From Seohaeicola zhoushanensis (GTDB taxonomy: Bacteria > Pseudomonadota > Alphaproteobacteria > Rhodobacterales > Rhodobacteraceae): a DNA stretch of 64,000 nt. Numbering within the stretch: the first letter of the stretch is position 1; each line of letters opens with the position of its first letter. The notes beneath the pieces are model-generated. The model searched no databases and was not told the DNA's origin. It saw only the letters and a list, made by a program, of their open reading frames with translations. This document shows positions 44,170-53,297 of the stretch, piece by piece. The DNA is taken from the NCBI RefSeq assembly GCF_014656415.1, contig NZ_BNCJ01000002.1, positions 520,905-584,904 on the forward strand, written 5' to 3'. The position numbers were made by a program, and so were the translations under genes.

Positions 44170-45837
44170 ATGACCCTTACGGTCGACGCCGTGCCACGCG
44201 TGTGGCACCGGCACTATGGCGCTGGCATCCGTGCGGACCTCGATCCGCCGGAAACCACCTGGACGGCGATGATGAGCGAGGCCTTCGACCGCTTCGCCGA
44301 CACCGTGCTGATCGAATACTACGGCAAGAGCTTCACCTATGCCGAGATGCGCGCCCTTGCGGCGCGGGTCGCCGCGGCGCTGAAGGCGCGGGGGATCGCC
44401 AAGGGCGACCGGGTGGCGCTGCACCTGCCGAACTGCCCCTGGCACCCGATCTTCTTCTTCGGCGTCATCGCGGCGGGCGGGGTGGTCACGCATCTCTCGC
44501 CCCTCGATGCCGAGGCCGAGATCGCCCACAAGCTCGCCGACAGCGGCGCGAAGCTGGTGGTCAGCCTGACCACGCCCGAATTCGCCCGCCCCTTCGAACG
44601 GCTGCTGGCCGAGGGCCGGCTGCCGCCGCTGGTGCAATGCCCCGACCCGGCCTCGGGGCAGGGGCGGCCCTGCCCGGTGCTCGAAGGCGCGCTCTCGGTC
44701 GAGGACTTCTGGGCCGGCCACGAGGGTGCTCCCTACGCGCCCGAACCGGTCACGCCCGGGGACATGATGCTGCTGCAATATACCGGCGGCACCACCGGCG
44801 TGCCCAAGGCGGCGGTGCTGAGCCACCGCAACATCACCGCGGCGGTGCTGATGTATCACGAGGCCTCGAAGCTCGAGGAGGCCAATGCGCCGGGCATGGC
44901 CACGCTGGTGATCTCGCCGCTCTTCCACATCATGGGCCTGACCGTCGGCCTGCTGAAACGCACCTGGGAGGGCGGGCGGCTGCACCTGCGCCTGCGCTAC
45001 GACCCCGAGATGGCGGTGCGCGAGATCGAGGAAAAGCGCATCGCCTCCTTCGGCGGGGTGCCCACGGTCTGGATCGCCCTGCTGCAGATCCCCGGCATCG
45101 AGACCCGCGACCTCTCCTCGCTGAAGAGCGTCGGCTCGGGCGGCGCGCCCCTGCCGGTCGAGGTCTACAACCGCGTGAAGCAGCTGACCGGCCTCAAGCT
45201 GCGCGGCGGCTGGGGCATGACCGAGACCTCGCCCGCCGGCACCTCGGTGCCCGCCGACATGCCCGACGCCAAGCTCGGCACCATCGGCATCCCGCTGCCG
45301 GGCATCGACATGAAGATCGTCGACGTCGACAACCCCGCCCGCGACCTCGGCCCCGGCGAGACGGGCGAAATGGCGATCCGGGGGGCGAATGTCACGGCGG
45401 GCTACTGGAACAAGCCCGAGGAGACGGCAGCGGCCTTCCACGACGGATGGTTCCTCACCGGCGACATCGGCTACATGGACGCGGAGGGCTATTTCTACAT
45501 CGTCGACCGCAAGAAGGACATGATCCTCTCGGGCGGCTTCAATGTCTACCCGCTGGTGATTGAGAGCGCGGTGCACCAGCACCCGGATGTCTCCGAGGCC
45601 ATCGCCATCGGCGTGCCCGACGCCTATCGCGGCGAAAGCGCCAAGGTCTTCGTGGTGCTGAACCGCGGCGCGAAGCCCTTCGCGCTGGACGAGCTGCGGG
45701 CCTTCCTCGCCGACCGGCTGGGCAGGCACGAGATCCCCCGCTACCTCGAATTCCGCGAAAGCCTGCCGCATACCCCGGTAGGCAAGCCCGACCGCAAGGC
45801 GCTGCGGGCGCAGGAACGTGCCGGGGTGGCGGACTAG
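44170..45837 (+). CDS. Long-chain acyl-CoA synthetase / AMP-dependent ligase
   Basis: A 555-residue ANL enzyme. The P-loop is YTGGTTGVPKAAVLSHRN (about residue 203-220), the aromatic/ATP motif is GGWGMTETSPAGT, the hinge is YFYIVDRKKDMILSGGFNVYP, and the catalytic lysine is in HTPVGKPDRKALR. It activates carboxylic acids with ATP and CoA. It has a GGGGAGG seven bases before the ATG. The last four bases (CTAG) are shared by the stop codons of it and the convergent MFS gene. Confidence 0.93.
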   Translation: MTLTVDAVPRVWHRHYGAGIRADLDPPETTWTAMMSEAFDRFADTVLIEYYGKSFTYAEMRALAARVAAALKARGIAKGDRVALHLPNCPWHPIFFFGVIAAGGVVTHLSPLDAEAEIAHKLADSGAKLVVSLTTPEFARPFERLLAEGRLPPLVQCPDPASGQGRPCPVLEGALSVEDFWAGHEGAPYAPEPVTPGDMMLLQYTGGTTGVPKAAVLSHRNITAAVLMYHEASKLEEANAPGMATLVISPLFHIMGLTVGLLKRTWEGGRLHLRLRYDPEMAVREIEEKRIASFGGVPTVWIALLQIPGIETRDLSSLKSVGSGGAPLPVEVYNRVKQLTGLKLRGGWGMTETSPAGTSVPADMPDAKLGTIGIPLPGIDMKIVDVDNPARDLGPGETGEMAIRGANVTAGYWNKPEETAAAFHDGWFLTGDIGYMDAEGYFYIVDRKKDMILSGGFNVYPLVIESAVHQHPDVSEAIAIGVPDAYRGESAKVFVVLNRGAKPFALDELRAFLADRLGRHEIPRYLEFRESLPHTPVGKPDRKALRAQERAGVAD

Positions 45838-47075
45838 CCGCGCCGGAACACGAAGGCCGCCGCGATCGCCAGGCCGAAGAGGCCGAGCCCGGCGATGGCA
45901 TGGGACATCGACACCAGGTCGCCGATCGCGCCGACGATCAGCCCGCTGAGCGAGACGGCGGCAAAGCTGGCCGAGCTCCACCAGGTCATCACCCGCGCCC
46001 GGTGGGTATCCTCGACCTCGAGCTGGACGATGATCTGGCTGCCGATGCCGACGAAGGTTGCCACGAACCCCAGCGCGGCAGCCACGGCCACATCGACCTC
46101 GAACGACAGGCCGGCGGCGAACAGCAGGGCGAAGACCGCCCCGGCGAAGGGGAAGACCGGCAGCATCCGGCGCAGCTGCGGCGCGTCGGACTTGAGCCAT
46201 CCGATCAGCGCGGCGCCCGCGACCGAGCCGAGCCCGGCAGAGGAGGTCATCCAGGTCAGATCGGCGGGCGAGCCGTCAAACAGGCCGCCGACCACGGCGG
46301 GCATGTTCTCGACGATCCCGCGCACCAGAAAGCCGTTGGCGGCCGCCATCAGCAGGCTCCAGCGGATCAGCGGCCGGCTCACCGCATAGCGCAGCCCGTC
46401 CACCAGCCCCGCGCCCAACCGGGTGCGCCCCGCGGCCTTGACCGGCCGCGCGCCCATCGGCAGCACCGCGACGAGGATCACCACCGGCAGGTAGGACAGC
46501 GTGTTGATGAAGAAGGTCCAGCTGAGCCCCGAGGTGGTGATGAGCAGCCCCGCCACCGCCGGCCCGATCACCCGCGAGGCGTTGAACGAGATCGCCGAGA
46601 GCGCCACCGCGCGCGGCAGGTAATCGCGCGGGGCGATCATCGGCAGGAAGGTCAGCCGCACCGGATGCATCGCCGCGCCGATCACGCCGATCAGCAGGGC
46701 GAGGAAGACCAGCAGCTCCAGCGTGATCGTCTCGGTGGCGACCAGCAGGAACAGCACCATCGACACCGAGGCGAAGCAGGCATTCGACAGCAGCATCGCC
46801 TTGCGCACGTTCCAGCCCTCGGCAAAGACCGCGACGAAGGGACCGAAGAGCGCGGCGGGCAGCAGCACCGCCATCGAGACGAAACCGGTCCAGAAGGTCG
46901 ATCCCGTCAGCGTCCAGGCCAGCCAGCCGAGCGCGATCCGCTCGGTCCAGGTGCCGATCAGCGAGATTAGGCTGGCCGCGACGAACATGTGCACCGCCCG
47001 GATGGTGCGCGCGCCGGATCCGGCCGCCGTTCCGGCCGTGTGGTCCTCTGGCGGCGGGCGCGTACCTGTGTCCAT
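45834..47075 (-). CDS. MFS transporter
   Basis: A 413-residue major-facilitator protein with about 12 hydrophobic segments in two halves. The half-lengths, the GWNVRKAMLLSN loop after helix 2, and TRLGAGLVDGLRYAVSRPLIRW between the halves resemble the MFS_3/enterobactin-exporter-like group. It is likely an efflux carrier. The ATG at 47075 precedes a soluble N-terminal tail (MDTGTRPPPEDHTAG). Substrate unknown. Confidence 0.9.
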   Translation of the reverse strand: MDTGTRPPPEDHTAGTAAGSGARTIRAVHMFVAASLISLIGTWTERIALGWLAWTLTGSTFWTGFVSMAVLLPAALFGPFVAVFAEGWNVRKAMLLSNACFASVSMVLFLLVATETITLELLVFLALLIGVIGAAMHPVRLTFLPMIAPRDYLPRAVALSAISFNASRVIGPAVAGLLITTSGLSWTFFINTLSYLPVVILVAVLPMGARPVKAAGRTRLGAGLVDGLRYAVSRPLIRWSLLMAAANGFLVRGIVENMPAVVGGLFDGSPADLTWMTSSAGLGSVAGAALIGWLKSDAPQLRRMLPVFPFAGAVFALLFAAGLSFEVDVAVAAALGFVATFVGIGSQIIVQLEVEDTHRARVMTWWSSASFAAVSLSGLIVGAIGDLVSMSHAIAGLGLFGLAIAAAFVFRRG

Positions 47076-47276
47076 CGGGGGCGACGTCCTTTGCGGGTTT
47101 GCCGGTCGGGCCGCGCGGTACACGCGGCTCCGCGCGCAGCGGGGCGCGTGGGCTTGCGTGCCGGTCGGCTGGGTTGCGCCGGCAAGGATGCCGGCCTGCG
47201 CGGAAACTTGTGCAAACGACCCGGCGTGTCAATCGCTTCCTGCCCGGCGCCCCGGCGGTTCGCCAAGCCCCAAACG

Positions 47277-47308
47277 AAAAGGCCTGCCGGCGGGATCGCC
47301 GGCAGGCC
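47277..47308 (-). terminator. Rho-independent terminator of the outer-membrane protein gene
   Basis: A perfect 12-bp stem GGCCTGCCGGCG (47281-47292) / CGCCGGCAGGCC (47297-47308) with a GGAT loop is followed on the minus strand by four T (47277-47280). It lies 24 bases past the outer-membrane protein stop. The rest of the 256-base gap to the MFS gene holds no other gene. Confidence 0.85.
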
Positions 47309-47331
47309 GATGGCTCCAGACCGAACCGGTA

Positions 47332-47949
47332 TCAGAACCGGTAGGTGGCCTTCAGGTGGACGGTGTTGAAGTCCACGTCGCCGCCGCCGTTGCCGACGTC
47401 GTCGAAGCTGTGGAACATGTATTCGGCACCGACCGTCCAGTTGTCGGCCACGCGCCAGTCGTAACCGACGCCGACGACATAGCTGTTGGCGCTGCCGTCA
47501 AAGAAGGTGCCGACGCCCGAGAAGTCGCCATAGGCATAGCCGAGCGAACCGTAGAGCAGCCCGTTGCCCATCTCCTTGCCGCCGATCAGCTTCAGCCGCG
47601 CCATGTTGTCGAAGGTCGCGGTATTGCCGGTGCCGGGGTCGGTCACGGTCACGTCGGCCCAGTCGTACTGGAATTCCGGACCCATGTACCAGCCGTTGCC
47701 GAGGTTGAAGAGGTAACCGGCGGTAAGGCCGCCAATCACGCTGTTCTCGTCAAAGCTGCCGCCAAGATCGAACTTGCCGAAGGTATAGCCCAGCTGGGCA
47801 CCGACATAGCCGCCTTCCCAGAAAGAGCCGACCTGCACGGGGGCAGGGGCGACGACGACCGGTTCGACGATCGGCGTGGCCGGGCTGCCGGCGAATGCGG
47901 TGCTGGCCGCAGTGGTGCCGGCGAGAACGAGTGCGAGTGTTCGGAACAT
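47332..47949 (-). CDS. Outer-membrane beta-barrel protein (opacity/Omp25-like)
   Basis: A 205-residue porin-like protein: signal peptide MFRTLALVLAGTTAASTAFA, a Pro/Val-rich linker (PATPIVEPVVVAPAPVQ), then an eight-strand barrel with alternating aromatic strands (GGYVGAQLGYTFGKFDL, NSYVVGVGYDWRVADNWTVGAEYMF) ending in the terminal-Phe motif VHLKATYRF. It is anchored in the outer membrane. The ATG has AGGAG eight bases upstream; a TTATAT about 70-80 bases upstream of the ATG could be its -10. The gene stands alone with its own terminator. Confidence 0.92.
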   Translation of the reverse strand: MFRTLALVLAGTTAASTAFAGSPATPIVEPVVVAPAPVQVGSFWEGGYVGAQLGYTFGKFDLGGSFDENSVIGGLTAGYLFNLGNGWYMGPEFQYDWADVTVTDPGTGNTATFDNMARLKLIGGKEMGNGLLYGSLGYAYGDFSGVGTFFDGSANSYVVGVGYDWRVADNWTVGAEYMFHSFDDVGNGGGDVDFNTVHLKATYRF

Positions 47950-48095
47950 GGTATTTCTCCTGTGCTCGATTCCGTCGCAAGGAACATGCCGGCGCCGCGT
48001 CGCGACACCGTGCTGCCCTTGCTTCACGGGGATATAAGTGCTGCGCAGGAGGGATGTTCCCTCACGGTTCCGTCAGTGGCGGGAACCTGCCCGTT

Positions 48096-49076
48096 TCAGG
48101 CCCCGCTGGCATGAAACAGCCGGTCGCGGGCGGCGCGATACTCGCGCTCCAGCCGGTCGACCAGCTGGGCGGCGGGCACGACTTCCTTCACCGCGCCGAT
48201 CCCCTGGCCCGAGCCCCAGATCTCCTTCCAGCTCTTCGGCTTCTGCCGGTCGGCACCGAAATTCATCGCCGACGGGTCGGACCGTTCGAGGTTGTCCGGG
48301 TCCATGCCCGCAGCGGCGATCGAGGGCTTGAGGTAGTTGCCCCAGACCCCGGTGAAGAGGTCGGAATAGACGATGTCGCTGGCGCCGTTCTCGACGATCA
48401 TCTGCTTGTAGCCCGGCACGGCATTGGCCTCTTCAGTCGCGATGAAGGCCGAACCGATATAGGCGAGGTCCGCCCCCGCCGCCTGCGCCGCGAGGATGGC
48501 ATCGCCCCGCGCGATGGCGCCCGACAGCGCCAGCGGGCCGTCGAACCACTCGCGGATCTCCTGCACCAGCGCGAAGGGCGAGAGCGCCCCGGCATGGCCG
48601 CCCGCCCCGGCGGCCACCGCGATCAGCCCGTCGGCGCCTTTTTCCACGGCCTTCTTGGCAAAGCGGTTGTTGATGACGTCATGCAGGGTGATCCCGCCGA
48701 CCGAATGCGCCGCCTCGTTCACCCATTCCTGCGCGCCGAGCGAGGTGATCCAGACCGGCACCCTGTGCTTGACGCAGATCTCCACGTCGCGCTCCAGCCG
48801 CGCGTTCGAGCGATGGACGATCTGGTTCACCGCGAAGGGCGCGGCGGGGGTGTCGGGATTGGCCTGGTTGTGGCGGTCCAGCTCTTCCGTGATCCGGACC
48901 AGCCAGCGCTCCAGCTCGATCGGCTCGCCCTCCTTCTCGCGCGCGTTCAGCGCCGGGAACGACCCGACGATCCCGGCCTTGCACTGGGCGATCACCAGGT
49001 CCGGGTTCGAGATGATGAACAGCGGCGAACCGATGACCGGAAGACGCAGGCGGGACAGGGCTTTGGGAAGGGTCAC
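48096..49076 (-). CDS. Nitronate monooxygenase (2-nitropropane dioxygenase family)
   Basis: A 326-residue FMN barrel enzyme. Segments LRLPVIGSPLFIISNPDLV, GIVGSFPALNA, VAAGAGGHAGALSPF and SGAIARGDAILAAQAAGADLAYIGSAFIATEE are hallmarks of the NMO family. It oxidises toxic alkyl nitronates to carbonyl compounds and nitrite. The start codon is GTG at 49076 with GGAG upstream. No operon partners are evident. Confidence 0.93.
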   Translation of the reverse strand: MTLPKALSRLRLPVIGSPLFIISNPDLVIAQCKAGIVGSFPALNAREKEGEPIELERWLVRITEELDRHNQANPDTPAAPFAVNQIVHRSNARLERDVEICVKHRVPVWITSLGAQEWVNEAAHSVGGITLHDVINNRFAKKAVEKGADGLIAVAAGAGGHAGALSPFALVQEIREWFDGPLALSGAIARGDAILAAQAAGADLAYIGSAFIATEEANAVPGYKQMIVENGASDIVYSDLFTGVWGNYLKPSIAAAGMDPDNLERSDPSAMNFGADRQKPKSWKEIWGSGQGIGAVKEVVPAAQLVDRLEREYRAARDRLFHASGA

Positions 49077-49152
49077 GGGGGGCAGTCTCCGGTTTGGTTG
49101 ATCTTGGCGCGAGCCTAGCGGGGCTCGGATGGAAGTAAAGCGGGCCGCTGCG

Positions 49153-50223
49153 TCAGACCCGCAGCCGTTCAGCCATGCGGCGTCCGGCCCGGTTCGTCGG
49201 CTTTTCGACCAGCATGTAGGTCAGCGTCGAGATGACCACGGTGATGGCATAGACGATTGCGAACCGGGCCAGCCCCGAGGGCGGCATCCAGGCAAAGCTG
49301 CCAAGGACATGCACGACCAGATAGTGCACCAGGTAGATGCTGTAGCTGATCGACCCGAGAAAGAGCATCGGCCGCGGCGTGAGGATATGTGCCACGTATC
49401 CCGCCCTGGCCGGGGTGACGAAGACGATCAGCACCGCCGTGCAGAGCGCCAGCAGCGCCGAACGGCCGTCGAAGGGGATGCAGAGCGCCAACGCCCCGAG
49501 CGCCAACGCGCCGCCCGCCCAGAGCGCCGCGCGCACCGAGGGCGCCGAGCGCTGCCGCTCGCGCAGGTGGTAGGTCAGAGCGCCGACAAGGAACAGGTGG
49601 CCATGCGCGATGGGCGACCATTTCACCGCAAGTGAGCTGCCCAAGGTTTTCTTGGCTACCCAGGCCGGGGACGCCGTCAATACCAGCATGACCAGCCCGA
49701 TCGCGACAGTGCCGCGCAGGCTCCGCACCAGGGGAAGCAGCAGCGGCAGGCAGGCATACCAGAACACCTCCACCGGGATCGTCCATTCGACCCCCAGAAG
49801 CGAGTTTGCCACGCGGTAGTCGAAATAGCTGAGCAGGCTCAGGTGCATCAGGTAGTTGTAGAGATCGGGCTGCGCTCCTAGCTCTTCCATCCAGGGCGTC
49901 GGCGGGAAGGCTCCCGTCGCCCAGAGCGCGATCGCCACCGAGATCATCATCCAGTAGAGCGGAACGATGCGCATGATCCTGCGGGTCAGATAGGACCGGT
50001 AGTCGCGCGCCTCGGCATAGGTCTTGGCAATGGTGAAGCCGGAGATGACAAAGAAGATGTCGACCCCGTATTTCCCGGCATCGGTGATCGACCGGCCGAC
50101 AGGACCGAAATCGACGAAGGCGCCGGTGTGGATGATGACGACCATCGTGGCAGCTATGGCCCGCAGTCCCGTAATGAAATCCGTGTCACCGTAATGCCGC
50201 AAAAGGCGAGGTGCTTCCGTCAA
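49153..50223 (-). CDS. Membrane acyltransferase, OafA/acyltransferase-3 family
   Basis: A 356-residue integral-membrane protein with about ten hydrophobic segments. The family signature ITGLRAIAATMVVIIHTGAF (near residue 17-36) contains the catalytic His; FFVISGFTIAKTY and FLGSISYSIYLVHYLVVHV are also conserved. It transfers acetyl or succinyl groups onto surface polysaccharides or lipids. TTG at 50223 is used because no ATG precedes the core. A GAC-rich leader separates it from IclR. Confidence 0.88.
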   Translation of the reverse strand: MTEAPRLLRHYGDTDFITGLRAIAATMVVIIHTGAFVDFGPVGRSITDAGKYGVDIFFVISGFTIAKTYAEARDYRSYLTRRIMRIVPLYWMMISVAIALWATGAFPPTPWMEELGAQPDLYNYLMHLSLLSYFDYRVANSLLGVEWTIPVEVFWYACLPLLLPLVRSLRGTVAIGLVMLVLTASPAWVAKKTLGSSLAVKWSPIAHGHLFLVGALTYHLRERQRSAPSVRAALWAGGALALGALALCIPFDGRSALLALCTAVLIVFVTPARAGYVAHILTPRPMLFLGSISYSIYLVHYLVVHVLGSFAWMPPSGLARFAIVYAITVVISTLTYMLVEKPTNRAGRRMAERLRV

Positions 50224-50281
50224 ATCAAGTTGTCCCTGTTGTCTTGCAATTGCCCGGTCGCATCCCTGCCGCCGAGCGGTC

Positions 50282-51115
50282 TTACACCTCAGCCCGCATC
50301 CGCTGCGCCAGGGTCTGGGTCATCTGCACCAGCCGCGGGCCGATCTCGGCGACCAGCCGGTCGGCAGGCAGGAAGCTCGCCGGGCCGCCGACGTTGAAGG
50401 CCAGCAGCGTGCCGCCCTTGTGGGCGCTCGGGAAGGGCACCGCCACCGAATGCACGCCGGGGTTCCATTCGCCGAAATTGGCGTAGAAACCGCGTTCCGC
50501 CACCTCGGCCGCCGCCTGGCGGATGCCGTCGCGCAGGGCCGGCCAGGCCTCCTTGCCGGCATGGCGGCGCAGCTCGGCCATCAGCTTGTCGCGCTCCTCC
50601 TCGGGGCAGGCGGCCAGCCAGGCCCGGCCCATCGCCGAACGCGCCAGCGAGATGCGCGAACCGACGCCCAGCTGCAGCGAGATCACGCTCGGCGTGCGGG
50701 CGCAGGCGATATAGGTCATGGTGCGGGCATCGCGGCCCCCGAGCGCCACCAGCACGCCCTCGCCGCAGCTGTCGGCCAGCTCCTGCATGTGCGGTTGCGC
50801 CGCTTCGCGGATCGGCATTCCCGAGAGGCAGGCATAGCCCAGCCCCAGCACCGGCACACCCATGCGGTAGCGGCCCGTGGTCTTGTCATAGCTCAGGTAG
50901 CCGGTCTCCAGCAGCGTGAAGGTCAGCCGCGAGACGGTCGAGTTCGGCAGGCCGGTGCGCTCGGCGATGTCGCCGTTGCTGAGCCCGGCCCGGTCGTCGG
51001 GGCGGAAGGCGCGCAGCACCTCGAGCCCGCGGTGCAGGGAGGTGATGAACTGGCGGTCGTTCTGCGCCTCGCTCGGCGCGCCGCTGGTGGTTTCCGTGCT
51101 GACCCGCTTGCGCAA
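50282..51115 (-). CDS. IclR-family transcriptional regulator
   Basis: A 277-residue regulator: HTH (TSLHRGLEVLRAFRPDDRAGLSNGDIAERTGLPNSTVSRLTFTLLETGYLSY) and an IclR effector domain (GEGVLVALGGRDARTMTYIACA, LARSAMGRAWLAACPEEE, NVGGPASFLPADRL). The most reasonable start is the TTG at 51115 (LRKRVSTE), since no ATG or GTG precedes the HTH closely. It is divergent from the acyl-CoA ligase gene, with palindromes between them, and probably controls it. Confidence 0.9.
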   Translation of the reverse strand: MRKRVSTETTSGAPSEAQNDRQFITSLHRGLEVLRAFRPDDRAGLSNGDIAERTGLPNSTVSRLTFTLLETGYLSYDKTTGRYRMGVPVLGLGYACLSGMPIREAAQPHMQELADSCGEGVLVALGGRDARTMTYIACARTPSVISLQLGVGSRISLARSAMGRAWLAACPEEERDKLMAELRRHAGKEAWPALRDGIRQAAAEVAERGFYANFGEWNPGVHSVAVPFPSAHKGGTLLAFNVGGPASFLPADRLVAEIGPRLVQMTQTLAQRMRAEV

Positions 51116-51219
51116 GGCTCTGTTCCCTTGTTTCCTGTTGTCCCGTCGGACGGTGCCGTCCCGCCGCTTTCCGCGGCGTTCAGAATAGCGGCTGCAATCG
51201 CGCCGGACTAGCCTGCATT

Positions 51220-51250
51220 TTGCGCATGGCGCAATTGTTTTCCGCAAAAC
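51220..51250. promoter_or_regulatory. Candidate IclR operator
   Basis: TTGCGCATGGCGCAA (51220-51234) is a perfect 6-base inverted repeat around ATG, followed by GTTTTCCGCAAAAC (51237-51250). Both lie in the 229-base gap between the divergent iclR and ligase genes. IclR-family sites are short palindromes of this type. Assignment is by position. Confidence 0.5.
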
Positions 51251-51344
51251 TCCCGATGCCTGGCGCTTGAGTGTCCCGCAAGGCCCCGGCATCATGGTGG
51301 CGGAGGCGGGCGGCCCTGCGGCGGCCCGGAAGGAGGGAAGTTCC

Positions 51345-53042
51345 ATGTCACAGGTGATGGCGCATGTCATGTCGAGCGGCGCGCCCGAGGGCGGTCTGTC
51401 GCTGGTGCGGGGGCCCACGGATGTCCCGCTGCTCGATCTCACGATCCCGCAGCTGCTGCGCGAGGCCGTCGCGCGCCACGGCGCGCGCGAGGCGCTGGTG
51501 CTGTCCGAACAGGGCGTGCGGCTGACCTACCGCGCCTTCGCCGAGCGGGTCGACGCGCTGGCGGCGGGGCTGCTGGCGCTGGGGCTGAAGAAGGGCGACC
51601 GCATCGGCATCTGGTCGCCGAACCGGCTGGAATGGGTGCTGACCCAGTTCGCCAGCGCGCGCATCGGGCTGATCCTGGTGAACATCAACCCGGCCTACCG
51701 GGTGAACGAACTGGAATACGCGCTGAACAAGGTCGGCTGCGCGGCGCTGGTGACGGCGGCGCGCTTCAAGACCTCCGACTACCTCGGGATGCTGCGCGAC
51801 CTCGCGCCCGAACTGGCGACGGCGGAACCGGGGCAGCTGCAGGCCGCCCGCCTGCCGGCCCTGCGCGCGGTGATCGCCATAGGCGAGGAGGCGCATCCCG
51901 GAATGCTGCGCTTCGACGATGTGGCGTGTGCGCCCGACGTGGCGGCGCTCGATGCGATCGAGGCGGGCCTCTCGCCCGATGACGCCATAAACATCCAGTT
52001 CACCTCGGGCACCACCGGCCGGCCCAAGGGCGCAACGCTGACCCATCGCAACATCGTCAACAACGCCGCCCGCGTCACCGACCGCATCGACCTGACCGAG
52101 GCCGACCGCCTCTGCATCCCGGTGCCGCTCTACCATTGCTTCGGCATGGTGATGGGCGTGCTGGGCGCGGTCAGCAAGGGCGCGACCATGGTGTTCCCCG
52201 GCGAGGCCTTCGACCCGGTCGCCACCCTCGACGTGCTGGCGGCCGAACGCTGCACCGGCTGCTACGGCGTGCCCACCATGTTCCTCGCCATGCTGCAGGA
52301 CCTGGAAGACAACCCGCGCGACCTGACCAGCCTGCGCACCGGCATCATGGCCGGCGCGCTCTGCCCGGTCGAGATCATGCGCAAGGTGCAGTCGCGGATG
52401 CACATGACCGAAGTGACCATCTGCTATGGCATGACCGAAACCGCGCCGGTCTCGTTCCAGAGCTTCACCGACGACCCGCTCGACAAGCGCTGCGAGACGG
52501 TGGGCCGGGTGCATCCGCATCTCGAGGTGAAGATCGTCGGCGAGGATGGCGCCATCGTGCCGGTCGGCCAGCGCGGCGAGCTTTGCACCCGCGGCTACTC
52601 GGTGATGCAGGGCTATTGGGGCGAGCCCGAGAAGACGGCCGAGAGCATCCGCGACGGCTGGATGTTCACCGGCGATCTCGCGCAGTTCGACGAGCAGGGC
52701 TTCTGCTCGATCGTCGGCCGGGTGAAGGACATGATCATCCGCGGCGGCGAGAACGTCTACCCGCGCGAGGTCGAGGAGTTCCTGATGAGCCACCCGAAGG
52801 TGGCCGACGTGCAGGTCTTCGGCGTGCCGGATGCGAAATACGGCGAGGAGGTCTGCGCCTGGGTGGTGCCCGAACGCGGCGAGACGCTCGACGCGGAAGA
52901 GCTGCGCGCCTTTGCCAGGGGCCAGATCGCCCATTTCAAGGTGCCCCGCTACATCCGCCTGGTCGAGGGCTTCCCGCTGACGGTCACCGGCAAGCCGCAG
53001 AAGTTCATCATGCGCGACCAGGAAGTGGAACTGCAGGGCTGA
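51345..53042 (+). CDS. AMP-binding acyl-CoA synthetase
   Basis: A 565-residue ANL-family ligase. P-loop [18 protein letters not shown] (about 219-236), [50 protein letters not shown] hinge, and the final catalytic lysine in [13 protein letters not shown] are all present. It activates a medium-chain or branched acid. The start ATG at 51345 has AGGAGGG nine bases before it. The gene is followed within two bases by a hairpin array. Confidence 0.93.
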   Translation: MSQVMAHVMSSGAPEGGLSLVRGPTDVPLLDLTIPQLLREAVARHGAREALVLSEQGVRLTYRAFAERVDALAAGLLALGLKKGDRIGIWSPNRLEWVLTQFASARIGLILVNINPAYRVNELEYALNKVGCAALVTAARFKTSDYLGMLRDLAPELATAEPGQLQAARLPALRAVIAIGEEAHPGMLRFDDVACAPDVAALDAIEAGLSPDDAINIQFTSGTTGRPKGATLTHRNIVNNAARVTDRIDLTEADRLCIPVPLYHCFGMVMGVLGAVSKGATMVFPGEAFDPVATLDVLAAERCTGCYGVPTMFLAMLQDLEDNPRDLTSLRTGIMAGALCPVEIMRKVQSRMHMTEVTICYGMTETAPVSFQSFTDDPLDKRCETVGRVHPHLEVKIVGEDGAIVPVGQRGELCTRGYSVMQGYWGEPEKTAESIRDGWMFTGDLAQFDEQGFCSIVGRVKDMIIRGGENVYPREVEEFLMSHPKVADVQVFGVPDAKYGEEVCAWVVPERGETLDAEELRAFARGQIAHFKVPRYIRLVEGFPLTVTGKPQKFIMRDQEVELQG

Positions 53043-53043
53043 C

Positions 53044-53145
53044 GCGAAATCCTGCGAGGATTTCGCCCTGTTTCCCTGCGAGGGAAACAGGCCCGCCGCA
53101 CCGAATTCCTCGCAGGAATTCGGACGTTTTCCTCGCAGGAAAACG
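53044..53145 (+). repeat. Array of four palindromic hairpins with a shared pentaloop
   Basis: Four tandem hairpins follow the ligase stop by one base. Stems of 9, 10, 9 and 8 bp (GCGAAATCC, CCTGTTTCCC, CCGAATTCC, CGTTTTCC) are each perfectly paired; loops are TGCGA, TGCGA, TCGCA and TCGCA. Stem sequences differ but remain fully complementary while the loop is constant up to orientation. It fills 53044-53145 of the 255-base gap. Nothing else is recognised in the remainder. Confidence 0.9.
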
Positions 53146-53297
53146 CCTCCCTTCCCACCGCGTCCGAATATGCGGCAGGCGCTGATAAACCTGCCCGATT
53201 GTTCGGCGATTTTTGAAGGCGATGCGCTGCAGATGCACGTGGCTTGCCGCCGCGGCTTCTTGCTAAGCTAGGCTCACGCCAAGGACGGGAGACCAAG

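Noticed and set aside
53044..53145. CRISPR array
   Set aside because: The repeat units are self-complementary hairpins with different stems and no constant-length spacers.
53041..53297. Small protein gene in the puuD leader
   Set aside because: Open frames here run through the hairpin array with no ribosome binding site or family motif.
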